This document shows positions 42,102 through 51,285 of a stretch of DNA of 64,000 nt, one piece after another (position 1 is the stretch's first letter; every line of letters begins with the position of its first letter). A model generated the notes under the pieces. It was not told the DNA's origin. It did not search any database and worked only from the letters and a program-made list of their open reading frames with translations. Position numbers and translations under genes: made by a program. Source of the stretch: JAEUIA01 sp034440255 (GTDB lineage Bacteria; Planctomycetota; UBA1135; GCA-002686595); NCBI GenBank assembly GCA_034440255.1, contig JAWXBU010000121.1:1-64000 (forward strand), read 5' to 3'.

Positions 42102-43802
42102 CTAGGTGCCCTTGCGCAGGATCACGATCTTCACCGTGTTGAAGAGGATCGACAGGTCGAACAGCAGCGACTGATTCTTGATGTAGAAGAGATCGAACTG
42201 CAGCTTCTGCACCGCGTCTTCGAACGTGCTGCCGTAGCGATAATTGATCTGCGCCCAACCGGTCAAACCGGGCTTCACGATGTGGCGCTGACGGAAGTAG
42301 GGGATCTTCTTCGCCAAGTCCTCGACGAAGTGTTCACGCTCAGGTCGCGGACCCACGAGCGACATGTGTCCCGCGAGCACATTGAAGAGCTGCGGCAATT
42401 CGTCGAGCCGCGTCTTGCGAATGAACTTGCCCGACTTGGTGATGCGCGGATCGTCCTGCGTCGCCCACACCGGCCCTGACAACTTCTCGGCATCGGCGCG
42501 CATGCTGCGGAATTTGAAGAGCGTGAACGGTTTGCCGTCGCGACCGACGCGCTCTTGCGTGAACAAGATCGGACCCGGTGAATCGAAGCGCACGAACAGC
42601 GCTGTCGCGATCATCAACGGCCACGAGATCGCCAACATGAACAGCGCGAGCACGAAATCGACGGCGCGCTTCGACAATTCGGCCCACGGATGGCGCGAAA
42701 AGCCCTCGTTGAAGATCAAGTACGACGGACGCAGCGCTTCGACGGCGATCTTGCCCGTGATCTGTTCGTACACCGACTCGTACTCACGCACGGTCACGCC
42801 GGCCAAACGGCATTCGAGCAAGTCGTCGACCGGCACGTTGTTGCGGCGATTCTCCATCGCGACCACGACGAGGCCGACATCTCTCGCTTCGACGAGCTCT
42901 AGCATCGACCGAGGTTTGACCTCGCCGTCCTCATTCGTGTCCGTCTCGTCGGCGAACGGTTCGAGCGACAAGAGCTGCATGCGCAATTCGATCTCGCTCT
43001 GCGCGGTGGGCGACAACTTGTCGGCCGTCTGCGCCATGGACGACTGCGCCGCGATCGCCGTCGCATTGCTCATCATCGCTGGCGCCAGCCCACCATCGCG
43101 CCACTCCGTGCCGCGCTTCGCTCGTTCTCCGGCCTCGGACCACGCGTGTCGTACACGCTGTGCGGCATCGCGCGTCACACCGCGAGTGTTCGACTCGGGC
43201 AAGATACCGACCAACACGAAACCGGCATCCGGTCGCTCGAGAATCTCGCGACCCAGATCCTTCGCCGTCTTGCCGCCGCCGAGGATCAACACGCGCTCGC
43301 CGAATTCGACGCGGCGCAACAACCAGTGGAAGAGCGTGCGCCAATAGTACAAGACCGCGAATGACGACAGCATCGCGAAGACCAGCGTCTGCACGCGCTG
43401 ACCGAGCGAAAGCGGCGGGAAATCGAGGACTTGTTTGAGGCCCCAAAACCACGTCAACCCGACCACGACGAGCGTCAACGCCAACGCCGAAGCCGTCGAC
43501 TCGACGAACTTGCTGGCGCGGTCGTAGCGTGAGCCTGAAATGCGCACGTCGTACAGCTCGTTGAACGCGATCGCGATCTGCGACAACACGGCCAAGAGGA
43601 AGGCGCTCGTGATGCAGCGGAAGAGCGCATCGTCGACGCTCAACGCCGGGATCGCGTTGTTGAGCAACTCGCGCGTGCGCTCCGACGGATCCCACAAGTG
43701 CGCACTCGTCCACAGAGCGATGACGAGTGTCAAGAGCAAGGTCTCGCTCAGGATGAGCAAGGCCTTGCGGATCGGTAGGTAGTGACGGAGGACGCGCAGC
43801 AT
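42102..43802 (-). CDS. Polyprenyl-phosphate sugar transferase (WcaJ/PssY type)
   Basis: Starts exopolysaccharide or O-antigen-like repeat-unit synthesis by moving a sugar-1-phosphate from a nucleotide sugar to undecaprenyl phosphate. The 566-residue protein has about four N-terminal membrane helices, then a nucleotide-binding-like middle domain (ERVLILGGGKTAKDLGREIL). A long insert of about 120 residues spans roughly 210-330, and another helix comes near 380 (VDFVLALFMLAISWPLMIAT). The catalytic bacterial transferase domain has KFRSMRADAE, RKTRLDELPQ, GPRPEREHF and a C-terminal TGWAQINYRYG. The middle insert is unusually large. No glycosyltransferase cluster is adjacent. Confidence 0.9.
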   Translation of the reverse strand: MLRVLRHYLPIRKALLILSETLLLTLVIALWTSAHLWDPSERTRELLNNAIPALSVDDALFRCITSAFLLAVLSQIAIAFNELYDVRISGSRYDRASKFVESTASALALTLVVVGLTWFWGLKQVLDFPPLSLGQRVQTLVFAMLSSFAVLYYWRTLFHWLLRRVEFGERVLILGGGKTAKDLGREILERPDAGFVLVGILPESNTRGVTRDAAQRVRHAWSEAGERAKRGTEWRDGGLAPAMMSNATAIAAQSSMAQTADKLSPTAQSEIELRMQLLSLEPFADETDTNEDGEVKPRSMLELVEARDVGLVVVAMENRRNNVPVDDLLECRLAGVTVREYESVYEQITGKIAVEALRPSYLIFNEGFSRHPWAELSKRAVDFVLALFMLAISWPLMIATALFVRFDSPGPILFTQERVGRDGKPFTLFKFRSMRADAEKLSGPVWATQDDPRITKSGKFIRKTRLDELPQLFNVLAGHMSLVGPRPEREHFVEDLAKKIPYFRQRHIVKPGLTGWAQINYRYGSTFEDAVQKLQFDLFYIKNQSLLFDLSILFNTVKIVILRKGT

Positions 43803-43806
43803 CGAT

Positions 43807-43831
43807 CGCCGGCAGTGGGGACGCCGGCAGT
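43807..43831. repeat. Direct repeat upstream of the sugar transferase
   Basis: CGCCGGCAGT occurs at 43807-43816 and again at 43822-43831, 15 bp apart start to start and just 5 bp before the start codon side of the sugar transferase gene. Spacing and position would suit a tandem operator, but chance in GC-rich DNA is possible. Confidence 0.5.
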
Positions 43832-43942
43832 CGCCGATAGATCAGTAGGGATGAGGTAGGAGGAACGCGATTCTGCCTGTAGATCGGACAGTTTCGGACT
43901 GGACGTGAAGCGGCGCGGCCCCGGTTCCGCCCGCAGCGCATT

Positions 43943-44467
43943 CTAGAGCGATTCACGCAGGTCGCGACCGCCCAATCGGGAAGGTCCTTCCACCTTCCGC
44001 GTCAGATTGCGTCTGTGTTCGATCTTCACGGCACCTGAACGCGCGTTGAGGAAGACCTCGACCAAGTCGACCCGCGGCACCGCGTCCGAGCCGCGACGGA
44101 GCGCCCGAGCTGCGCGAACGAGACGTGCCGTCTGCACGGCGCCCAATCGACCGCTCTCGCGAAAGCGCGCCGGCCTGATGTCCAGACCCGAGCCGCGCGG
44201 AATCGGCAACGGCTCGTAGCGTGTCGTCTTGACCTCGACGCACACGAGATCGCGACCCTCGCGTGCGAGGACGTCGACTTCGGCGTGCGCGGTCTGCACG
44301 CGACGAGCGACGATCACGAAACCACGCGCGAGCAGCTCGTGCACGGCGAACTCCTCACCGACGAGGCCGAGCTCACGCGCATCCGGCGTGAAAATCCGCG
44401 CGAAGAGACGCGGGTAGAAGCGCAGCACGAGTGCGCGCAGCCATCGCGGCGCGCGCACGCTAGCCAC
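43943..44467 (-). CDS. YraN/UPF0102 nuclease-fold protein
   Basis: A 174-residue protein with the restriction-endonuclease-like fold of UPF0102: LGLVGEEFAVHELLARGF, HAEVDVLAREG (Glu and Asp of the PD-ExK site) and VCVEVKTTRY (Glu and Lys). The fold probably spans residues 30-150, with an N-terminal extension of about 30 residues. Members are thought to act on DNA, but their role is not settled. It follows yajC by 3 bp. Confidence 0.85.
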   Translation of the reverse strand: MASVRAPRWLRALVLRFYPRLFARIFTPDARELGLVGEEFAVHELLARGFVIVARRVQTAHAEVDVLAREGRDLVCVEVKTTRYEPLPIPRGSGLDIRPARFRESGRLGAVQTARLVRAARALRRGSDAVPRVDLVEVFLNARSGAVKIEHRRNLTRKVEGPSRLGGRDLRESL

Positions 44468-44470
44468 CTC

Positions 44471-44836
44471 TCAGGCGTTGTTCGTCTTCGCTTCGACGGC
44501 CTTGTCGCTCGCGTCGGCTTCGACGGTTTGAATCGCCGAACGCGCGAAACGCATGCGCACACCGTCGGCGACTTGCAGCGTCATCACGTCGTCTTGCACT
44601 TGCACGACTTGACCGTACAGACCGCCGGTGGTCATGACCTTGTCGCCCTTCTTGATCGCTGCGAGCATCGCCTTGCGGGCCTTGCGCGCCTTCTGCTCGG
44701 GGCGTATGACGATGAACCAGAACACGGGGACGCAGAGCAACAGCGGGAACAGGCTCTGGAACACCGAGTTCATGCCGCCTTGCTGTTGGGCAGGCGCACT
44801 GGCGTCTTGGATCAGGGCGAAAAAGAGGGGAGTCAT
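44471..44836 (-). CDS. yajC: Preprotein translocase accessory subunit YajC
   Basis: Small membrane protein that associates with SecDF in protein export. The 121-residue chain has one membrane helix (residues about 25-43: FQSLFPLLLCVPVFWFIV), the hallmark RPEQKARKARKAMLAAIKKG, and the KOW-like tail DKVMTTGGLYGQVVQVQDD. An Ala/Gln-rich N terminus (SAPAQQQGGMN) is common in planctomycete versions. secD and secF are not nearby. It is divergent to mnmA, with a 125-bp shared promoter gap. Confidence 0.95.
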   Translation of the reverse strand: MTPLFFALIQDASAPAQQQGGMNSVFQSLFPLLLCVPVFWFIVIRPEQKARKARKAMLAAIKKGDKVMTTGGLYGQVVQVQDDVMTLQVADGVRMRFARSAIQTVEADASDKAVEAKTNNA

Positions 44837-44961
44837 GGGCGTTTCCTTCGATCGACCTCTCGCCGGGCCAAGAGCAAAGGAGCCCGAAGCACGCGAGATG
44901 GGGCGAAGAAGGTACTAGAATCGCTGCCCTGTTTGAAGCCGGGTGCGCCCGGATCGTCACC

Positions 44962-46056
44962 ATGCCCGAATCCACGTCCAACAACGATTCACGCTTCGTC
45001 GTCGCCATGAGCGGCGGCGTCGATTCGTCGGTCGGCGCGTGGATGTTGCGCGAACAAGGGCTGTCGTTGGTCGGGCTCTTCATGCGCAACGGCGTGCACG
45101 TCGACGAGAGCGAGTCCTCGAAGAAGTCGTGCTGCTCCATTGGTGACGCTCGGGATGCGCGGATGGTTGCGGCTCACCTCGGAATTCCGTTTCAAGCCGT
45201 CGACTTGAAGGAGGAGTTCGGTGCGATCATCCGCTACTTCATTCGTGAGTACGGTCGCGGTCGCACGCCCAATCCGTGCGCGATCTGCAACCGCGATCTG
45301 AAGTTCAATCGCTTGATAACCTTCGCGCGCGAGCTCGGCGCGGAGGGCGTTGCGACGGGACACTACGCGCAGCTGGACGTCGTCGACGGACGAGTGCACC
45401 TCCTGCGCGGCGTCGATCACACGAAGGATCAGAGCTACCAACTGTTCTCGGTCGCGGAAGAGAACTTGGCGCGCACGAAATTGCCGCTCGGTGGCTTGCA
45501 GAAGACCGCCGTGCGCGCGCTCGCCGAAAAAGCCGGGCTGCGCACGTCGAAGAAGAAGGACAGCCAAGAGATCTGTTTCGTGCCGTCGAACGACTACCGC
45601 AAGTTGCTCGCGGAGGCGCAGGCCGAGCTGCATCCGGGCGAACTCGTCGACACAGCGGGCAATCGACTGGGCGAGCACGCAGGCACGGAGCACTTCACGA
45701 TCGGTCAGCGCAAAGGTCACAAGATCGCGGCGACGGAACCGTTGTACGTGGTCGCACTCGAGCCGGAAACAGGTCGCGTCGTGCTGGGCACGCGCGAAGA
45801 ATGCGGCGTGATGGAGTTCGACGCGTCCGATGCGAATTGGATCGGATTCGACGTGCCCGCTTCGGGTGAGTTCGAAGCGCTCGTGCAGCATCGCTACCAC
45901 TGCGAACCGAAACCCGTCACGGTGCGCGTCACGGGCAAGTCGCTCACTGCGCGCTTTTTCGAGCCCGAACTCAGCGTGACGCCAGGCCAAGGTGCCGCCT
46001 TCTACCGAGGCGAACGCTTGCTCGGCGGCGCGTGGATCGACGCGACGCGGCGTTGA
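44962..46056 (+). CDS. mnmA: tRNA-specific 2-thiouridylase MnmA
   Basis: Adds sulfur to C2 of wobble U34 in tRNAs for Lys, Glu and Gln, using ATP and a persulfide relay. The 364-residue protein has the PP-loop SGGVDSSVGAWML near residue 16 and the first catalytic Cys in NPCAICNRDLKF near 110. The second is in SQEICFVPSND near 207, and GEHAGTEHFTIGQRKG near 230 leads into the C-terminal beta-barrel. Length and motifs are standard. mnmG, acting on the same base, is at 19-21 kb. A vWA gene follows after 5 bp. Confidence 0.96.
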   Translation: MPESTSNNDSRFVVAMSGGVDSSVGAWMLREQGLSLVGLFMRNGVHVDESESSKKSCCSIGDARDARMVAAHLGIPFQAVDLKEEFGAIIRYFIREYGRGRTPNPCAICNRDLKFNRLITFARELGAEGVATGHYAQLDVVDGRVHLLRGVDHTKDQSYQLFSVAEENLARTKLPLGGLQKTAVRALAEKAGLRTSKKKDSQEICFVPSNDYRKLLAEAQAELHPGELVDTAGNRLGEHAGTEHFTIGQRKGHKIAATEPLYVVALEPETGRVVLGTREECGVMEFDASDANWIGFDVPASGEFEALVQHRYHCEPKPVTVRVTGKSLTARFFEPELSVTPGQGAAFYRGERLLGGAWIDATRR

Positions 46057-46061
46057 GCGCG

Positions 46062-48518
46062 ATGGCCGCGGCGGCGAAATCCAACGTGGCGCGCGCTCTC
46101 GCGATCGTGGGCGTGATCGCGCTCGCGCTCGGCCTAGTCCTTTCGATTCCGCGCGCGAATGCGGCCTCGAAACGCGCCGCGCTCGCTGTCGCTCTCGTCG
46201 ACGTGTCGAAGAGCGTCGTCGCGCGGTCTGTGGGCGAATGGGAGCGATCGACGAGCGCAGCGTTGCGCGCTTGGGCCAGGCGCGCCGAGGCGAGTGGGCA
46301 CGATGTCAGCGTCCTCGCCTTCGGCCGCGACGTGCGCGCTGTGCTGTCGCCTCGATCGGCACGCGTCTTGGTCGAAGCGCTGGAATCGGGACAGTTCGAG
46401 CCGAGTCGTGAACTGCTCGAAAAAAACGCTCTGCGCGGAGCGCTCGAAACGCGGCTCGCAGCCGCTTTGAATTTGGCGCGCACGCTCGCTCGCGATCGGC
46501 CCTCGAGTTCGATCACGATCTTCGGCGACGGCACGTTCACGGGCGCCGATCCGCTGCCCGTCGCGCACGAACTTGCATCCACCGGATGCGCAATTCAGGT
46601 CCAGACCGAGCCGCCGCGTGCCTGGAACTTCGCGCTGTCGCCGTTGGAAGTGCCGCGCGAACTCGAAGTCGGCGCACCGATCGTCGTGTCGGCGCTCTTG
46701 CGCATCGATCGCGGAACCCTCGCGCGCGAGAACGTGCACGTCGACTTCGAACTGTTCGACGGGCTTAGGCGCGAGAAACGGGTGGACATCGAGGCCGGGA
46801 CGAGCGAACTCGTGCCCCTGCACGTCGACTTCGGTCCCGCGCGCGCGGGCCTTGTGTACATCGGAGCAAGGGTCTCGCCGCCCGACGCTATCCGCGAGGA
46901 CGATTCCCGAGCGGCCGTGCTGCGTTGCGGCGGTTCGCTCGTCGTCGGAATGCTCGACGCGCCCATCGACAGCAGTGCGCCGGAGTTGACCGTCGATGGC
47001 GTCGATCTCATTCGAATCGGGCGCGATGAGCTCGCGCGTGAGCTCGTGCACTTGGACGCGCTGATCAGCTTCTCAGCGCGCGCGACTCTCACGGAGCAGC
47101 GTTCGATCCGGAATTTCGTCGAGCACGGCGGCGGTTGGCTCGATCTCGCCGATGGGGAATGGATCAGGGCTCGCAGTGATCCTGCAGCACCGCTGCGCGA
47201 ACTCGCCGCCCTCGTACCCGATCAGGTGAAGCGCGAGCGCGACGTGATCTTCTTGATCGATGCATCGGGCAGCATGGCGGGGCCTGCGTTCGACGCCGTT
47301 CGCGCGCAGATCGGTGGTCTCGTCGACAGCGCGCTTCCCAACGACGACGTTTCCGTGCGCTTTTTCGCGGGGGATCTGTACCCGGCGATCCGTTTCGGCA
47401 TGGCAGCAGAACGCGGCGATCCAGAGCGGCGGACTGCCCTCGACGACGCCGTGCGCACGGCGCGCTCACCCACCGGACCGACGCGCATTCTGTCTGCACT
47501 CGAGACACTCGCGCGCGAACGATCTGGCGTGAATCGAGATGCGCTCGTCCTGTTGCTCTCCGATGGACGCGATCCCGAAACTTCTGATCGCGAGTCACGC
47601 CTCACGGCGTTGAAGCTGGCGCGCGGTCCGGCTCGCATGCGCGTCGTCGCCGTCGCTCCGGTCGCCGACGTCGATCGCGAATTTCTCGTGAGCTTGGCCG
47701 ACTCGTTCGAGGATCTGGCCGATCCGACGCAGTGGCCGCACATTTTTCGCGGGGAGATCCTCGAGCAGGAACTCGTGCGACGCGAGAACATGCCCGTGCT
47801 GCCGGTCAGCGGAGGCCCCGAACCCGCAGCGTCTCTCGCGGCGGCGACGCAGAACTTGCCGTCGATCGACGAGGCCGTGCGCGCCGGCGTCGCTCCCGGT
47901 GCGCAACTCTTGTGGACGGATGATCGTGGCACACCGCTGGCTGCGGTCGCGCGACGTGGAGCCGGGCTCGTCGTGACGATCGGTTTCTCACCGCGGTTCG
48001 GCGGAACGCGAAATGGGCGTCGTGCGAGCGCGTTGGCACCGATCGTGCGCGCACTCGCGCGACACGAGCGACCCGAGCAACCGCACTTGCGGCTCGAAGA
48101 GAACCGTATCGTGCTCGAAAACGTCGCCGCGAATTTTCCAGCGGTCGCGCACGCGCGCGCGGAAGTCGACGAAGGCGACGTGTTCGATTTCGAGATGGTC
48201 GTCGAGGCGCGCGGATTCGATGCGCTGACGGCGCGCTCGAGTCCGATTCCCGACGCATTCGACGCGCACTCCGGTTTCGCGTCCGTGCACATCGATGGCG
48301 GCGCTGCCGGCGACTTGGATCTGTCGCTCGAGATTCCGCGGGCAGCGGAGTTCGCGTTCGAGAAGCGCCGCTTCGTCGCACCCAGGCCGAGCGCGCCGGT
48401 CGAGCGCGTGCCCCGCGCCGAGAGCACGCATACGCTCGCGCCGTGGAGCCTCGCCCTCGGTGTCTTGGCCCTGACCACGGCGGCGCTTCTGGGCGCATTT
48501 TCTGGCCGAAATCGCTGA
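46062..48518 (+). CDS. Large membrane-anchored von Willebrand factor A protein
   Basis: An 818-residue protein with an N-terminal membrane helix (residues about 10-30) and a first vWA-like region opening with VALVDVSKSV. A glutamine-amidotransferase-like segment (LVVGMLDAPIDSSAPELTVD ... HGGGWLDLADG) is near 290-370. A second vWA domain has a complete metal-ion site (FLIDASGSMAG near 405; RILSALETLA later), and a C-terminal membrane helix is near 790-810 (LALGVLALTTAALL). This resembles planctomycete BatA-like membrane proteins. The external part probably mediates metal-dependent protein contacts. ATG 46062 is preferred to GTG 46032, which lies inside mnmA. Confidence 0.78.
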   Translation: MAAAAKSNVARALAIVGVIALALGLVLSIPRANAASKRAALAVALVDVSKSVVARSVGEWERSTSAALRAWARRAEASGHDVSVLAFGRDVRAVLSPRSARVLVEALESGQFEPSRELLEKNALRGALETRLAAALNLARTLARDRPSSSITIFGDGTFTGADPLPVAHELASTGCAIQVQTEPPRAWNFALSPLEVPRELEVGAPIVVSALLRIDRGTLARENVHVDFELFDGLRREKRVDIEAGTSELVPLHVDFGPARAGLVYIGARVSPPDAIREDDSRAAVLRCGGSLVVGMLDAPIDSSAPELTVDGVDLIRIGRDELARELVHLDALISFSARATLTEQRSIRNFVEHGGGWLDLADGEWIRARSDPAAPLRELAALVPDQVKRERDVIFLIDASGSMAGPAFDAVRAQIGGLVDSALPNDDVSVRFFAGDLYPAIRFGMAAERGDPERRTALDDAVRTARSPTGPTRILSALETLARERSGVNRDALVLLLSDGRDPETSDRESRLTALKLARGPARMRVVAVAPVADVDREFLVSLADSFEDLADPTQWPHIFRGEILEQELVRRENMPVLPVSGGPEPAASLAAATQNLPSIDEAVRAGVAPGAQLLWTDDRGTPLAAVARRGAGLVVTIGFSPRFGGTRNGRRASALAPIVRALARHERPEQPHLRLEENRIVLENVAANFPAVAHARAEVDEGDVFDFEMVVEARGFDALTARSSPIPDAFDAHSGFASVHIDGGAAGDLDLSLEIPRAAEFAFEKRRFVAPRPSAPVERVPRAESTHTLAPWSLALGVLALTTAALLGAFSGRNR

Positions 48519-48620
48519 AGCCAGGCCACAGGGCCGAGCTTTTCCCGCGCGCGCGACGGAGCGGCGCCGGAGCGCGTCGCTGGTCAAGCTTTTCCGGGTG
48601 TGGGCCGAAAAGGGAACGTC

Positions 48621-49295
48621 ATGACGCTCCAAAAGAAACTCTTCGCCCTCACCCTCCCGCTGGTCCTCTTGTCGCTGGGTTCGTGCACGACGACCACGTC
48701 GTCGCTCGAGGAAGCGGCCGGCAACGAGCAGTGGCTCAAGCCCTCGCCGACCCTGCGCGCGCAGATCGAGGACACCGCGAAACGCCTGCCTTGGACGCAC
48801 GGCATGGAGCGCATCGACGCCATCTCGTGGTTCGCGCGCGTCGGTGAACCGGCCTATCCGACTTTGCTCGCGATGGTCCAGGATCCGCGGCACGACGTGG
48901 CCGGCGCTGCACTCGCCGCACTCGGCGCGACGCGCGACAGTCGCCTCGTCGATTCACTGCACGCGCTGCCGCTGCCTTCCGGCGCGGACAAGACCGACCT
49001 CGTGCTCGAGCGCGCGCGCACGCTGCTGCGCCTCGGCGATTGGCAAGCGGTGCCGCAGTTGATCGGCGGTCTCTCGGACGAACGCTTGATCACGCGCGCG
49101 CTCTGCGCACAGGCGCTGTGGGAATCGACGCACGAACGCTTCGGTTACGACCCGCGCGCCGAAGGGGAAGAGCGCGAGACCTCCATCCAAGCCTGGAAGG
49201 CGTGGTGGCAAGAGCGCGAGCACGACCCGTTGCTCTCGGATACCAAACCCGGCGCCGCAGCGCCCACGCCGACGACGTCGCGCACGAATGATTGA
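48621..49295 (+). CDS. HEAT-repeat lipoprotein
   Basis: A 224-residue protein with a lipoprotein signal (lipobox LGSC near residue 22) and a helical mature part with HEAT-like repeats (AYPTLLAMVQDPRHDVAGAA; AVPQLIGGLSDERLITRAL). The C-terminal motif IQAWKAWWQERE nearly repeats one at the end of the protein at 49933-51132, so they may be related in function. An Ala/Pro/Thr tail follows. ATG 48621 starts the signal. No enzyme motif is seen. Confidence 0.72.
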   Translation: MTLQKKLFALTLPLVLLSLGSCTTTTSSLEEAAGNEQWLKPSPTLRAQIEDTAKRLPWTHGMERIDAISWFARVGEPAYPTLLAMVQDPRHDVAGAALAALGATRDSRLVDSLHALPLPSGADKTDLVLERARTLLRLGDWQAVPQLIGGLSDERLITRALCAQALWESTHERFGYDPRAEGEERETSIQAWKAWWQEREHDPLLSDTKPGAAAPTPTTSRTND

Positions 49296-49356
49296 TCGTT
49301 GCGGGTTCATGTCGGCGCGCCGCGGCCGAGCGGAGTGCAGCGCGGCCCGTTCGCGC

Positions 49357-49773
49357 TCAGGACATGCTCGCACTGCGCAGTCGAACCAACAGCGCCGTGA
49401 AGCGCGGATCGGGGCGCAGCGCCGCCAAGTCGTCGTCGGCGGCGATTTGATCCGCGTCGACGTAACCGAGCAGAATAGCCTGCTCGAGGACCGCGAACGC
49501 TTCGTCGATCGCGCCCGTCAGGCTGAGCGAACACGCGAGGTTGTAGCGAGCGGTCTCGCACTCCGGGGCGCGGCGCACGAGTTCGCGGTCGACGAGGAGC
49601 GCTTCCGCATGACGTCCGAGCCGCGTCAAGAGGTGGCCGAGATCGCTGCGCGCGTCGTCGTTTGCGGGCCGACGCACGAGCTCGACGCCCAGGATTTCGA
49701 CCAAGAATTCCAGGCCCAACCGGTCCAATTCGGCGGAGAGCGGTTTCGGAACGAGGAGTTCTTCTTGGCCCAC
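49357..49773 (-). CDS. Small TPR protein
   Basis: A 138-residue cytosolic protein with TPR-like helix pairs: DLGHLLTRLGRHAEALLVDR, ARYNLACSLSLTGAIDEAFA and VLEQAILLGYVDADQIAADD. The last part, with an aspartate-proline ending (LRPDPRFTALL), is typical of TPR proteins in this group of bacteria. It lies alone on the minus strand between two HEAT genes. Partner unknown. Confidence 0.7.
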   Translation of the reverse strand: MGQEELLVPKPLSAELDRLGLEFLVEILGVELVRRPANDDARSDLGHLLTRLGRHAEALLVDRELVRRAPECETARYNLACSLSLTGAIDEAFAVLEQAILLGYVDADQIAADDDLAALRPDPRFTALLVRLRSASMS

Positions 49774-49932
49774 GACGCGAAGAGCCTACAGAATGCGGCC
49801 GCTTCAGGCGGCACACTCCAGAGCCCAGTCCAAAGACGGCGGAGCGATGCTTGCGCCGCAGCGCGCGTTCGGTGACCTGCAGAGAGCCCGCTCACGAGCC
49901 CAAACCATGCGTCGAGACCACAGGTACACGTG

Positions 49933-51132
49933 ATGAAGATCCACTTTTGCGATCTGTGCAACGAGTCCGTTCCGCAAGCCGATCTCGACCAAGGTCGCGC
50001 GTTCATCCGCAAGGATCGCGTCATCTGCGCGAGTTGCGAGGGCGCGATGTCCCATCCCAATGCGCCCTCGACAGCGACGGCGATGCGGCAGACCGTGGGC
50101 ATGCCGGGTGCGCTGCCGAACACGGTCACGGCGGTCGTCGGCGGACAGAGCGACGTCGCACCGGCGCTGCCGATGCACGGTGGCGAAGGGCACAGCCACG
50201 TCTCGCACTTGCAACCGATCGTCGTGCGCTCGGCGGGTTCGGGCGGGCTGTGGGTCGCGCTCCTCGGGCTCGTTTTCACGGCGGGCGTGATGTTCGTGCT
50301 CGACAACCGCATCCAGACGATTCAACGCGACGCCGGAGCGCTCGAAAAGCGCGTCACGGCGCGCGAGGGCGACTTGGGCATGCTGCAGCGCGGCGCGGCG
50401 CTCGCGAGTGACTCGCAACGTCAGTACGAGCGCACGAACGACTCGCGATTCGACGCCGTCAAGGTCAAGAACGAGCGGCTCGTCGAGCAGGTCAACGCGA
50501 TCTTGCGCGACAATGCCGAAATGGGTGCGCGCATGGCGACCTTGACCGTGCTCGTGAACAAACACGAAGCCAAAGCCGGCAGCGGCGACATCGAAATCGA
50601 GAAGCGCATCGACGAAGTGTCGGCTCGCATTGCGAAGAACGAGGACGATCTGCGCGCAGTGACGGCGCGCGTCCTGTCGGTCGAAACCGCGCCGCCGCCG
50701 GCTGCTCCTGTGATAGTCGAAACCGCGCCGACGCTCGAAGCGACGACGGCGAGTTGGATGCCGCTCCTCGACGGGCTGATGAACGACTTGAACAGCACGC
50801 GTTGGGAATCCGTGACCGGATTGGGCGCGACGAAGGATCCGGCGGTGGTGCCGCACCTCGTGCCGATGCTCAAAGACCTCGATGTGTTCGTGCGCATGGC
50901 GACGGCGCGCGTGCTCGGAGAGATGCAAGCGAAACCCGCGGTACCGGCGTTGATCGACACGCTCGAAGATGCCGAAACCGCGGTGCGCGAAGCAGCTTTC
51001 ATCGCCCTGCGCACGATCACGGGCAAGGATCTGAAATTCGACGCGCAGGCGATCGATGCCGAGCGCGCCAAGAAAGTGAAGGCGTGGCGCGAGTGGTGGA
51101 AGAAAGAGTCGGAGACGCCTTCGGGAACGTGA
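49933..51132 (+). CDS. Zinc-finger, membrane, coiled-coil and HEAT protein
   Basis: About 399 residues in four parts. A zinc-ribbon-like start has CDLCN and CASCEG, 30 residues apart. One membrane helix lies near 107-123 (LWVALLGLVFTAGVMFVLD), a coiled coil near 125-235, and HEAT-like repeats run from 260 on (VVPHLVPMLKDLDVFVRMAT; AVPALIDTLEDAETAVREAA). The C-terminal motif KVKAWREWWKKESE is shared with the HEAT lipoprotein at 48.6 kb. GTG 49930 directly precedes ATG 49933; the ATG is preferred. It looks like a membrane scaffold; function unknown. A clean hairpin terminator follows. Confidence 0.72.
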   Translation: MKIHFCDLCNESVPQADLDQGRAFIRKDRVICASCEGAMSHPNAPSTATAMRQTVGMPGALPNTVTAVVGGQSDVAPALPMHGGEGHSHVSHLQPIVVRSAGSGGLWVALLGLVFTAGVMFVLDNRIQTIQRDAGALEKRVTAREGDLGMLQRGAALASDSQRQYERTNDSRFDAVKVKNERLVEQVNAILRDNAEMGARMATLTVLVNKHEAKAGSGDIEIEKRIDEVSARIAKNEDDLRAVTARVLSVETAPPPAAPVIVETAPTLEATTASWMPLLDGLMNDLNSTRWESVTGLGATKDPAVVPHLVPMLKDLDVFVRMATARVLGEMQAKPAVPALIDTLEDAETAVREAAFIALRTITGKDLKFDAQAIDAERAKKVKAWREWWKKESETPSGT

Positions 51133-51171
51133 TCACGAGGCGCGATCCGCTCGCGCGCTCGATTGCAGCGA

Positions 51172-51202
51172 AAGGGCTCGGAATCTAGACTTCCGAGCCC
51201 TT
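51172..51202. terminator. Perfect 12-bp hairpin terminator
   Basis: Arms 51172-51183 (AAGGGCTCGGAA) and 51191-51202 pair perfectly around a 7-nt loop. The hairpin stands 40 bp after the HEAT gene and 84 bp before icd, so it should insulate the two. Confidence 0.75.
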
Positions 51203-51285
51203 CTCGCATGAGTGCGCGGCATTCGGTGCGGAGGGGATTCGAATAGCCCCCTGAACGCTTCGCCCTTCGCGCGGAGTACCCTGCG

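Noticed and set aside
51230..51255. tRNA-like T-arm (GGGGATTCGAATAGCCCC)
   Set aside because: No acceptor, D or anticodon arm can be folded around it, and the stem has an A-A mismatch.
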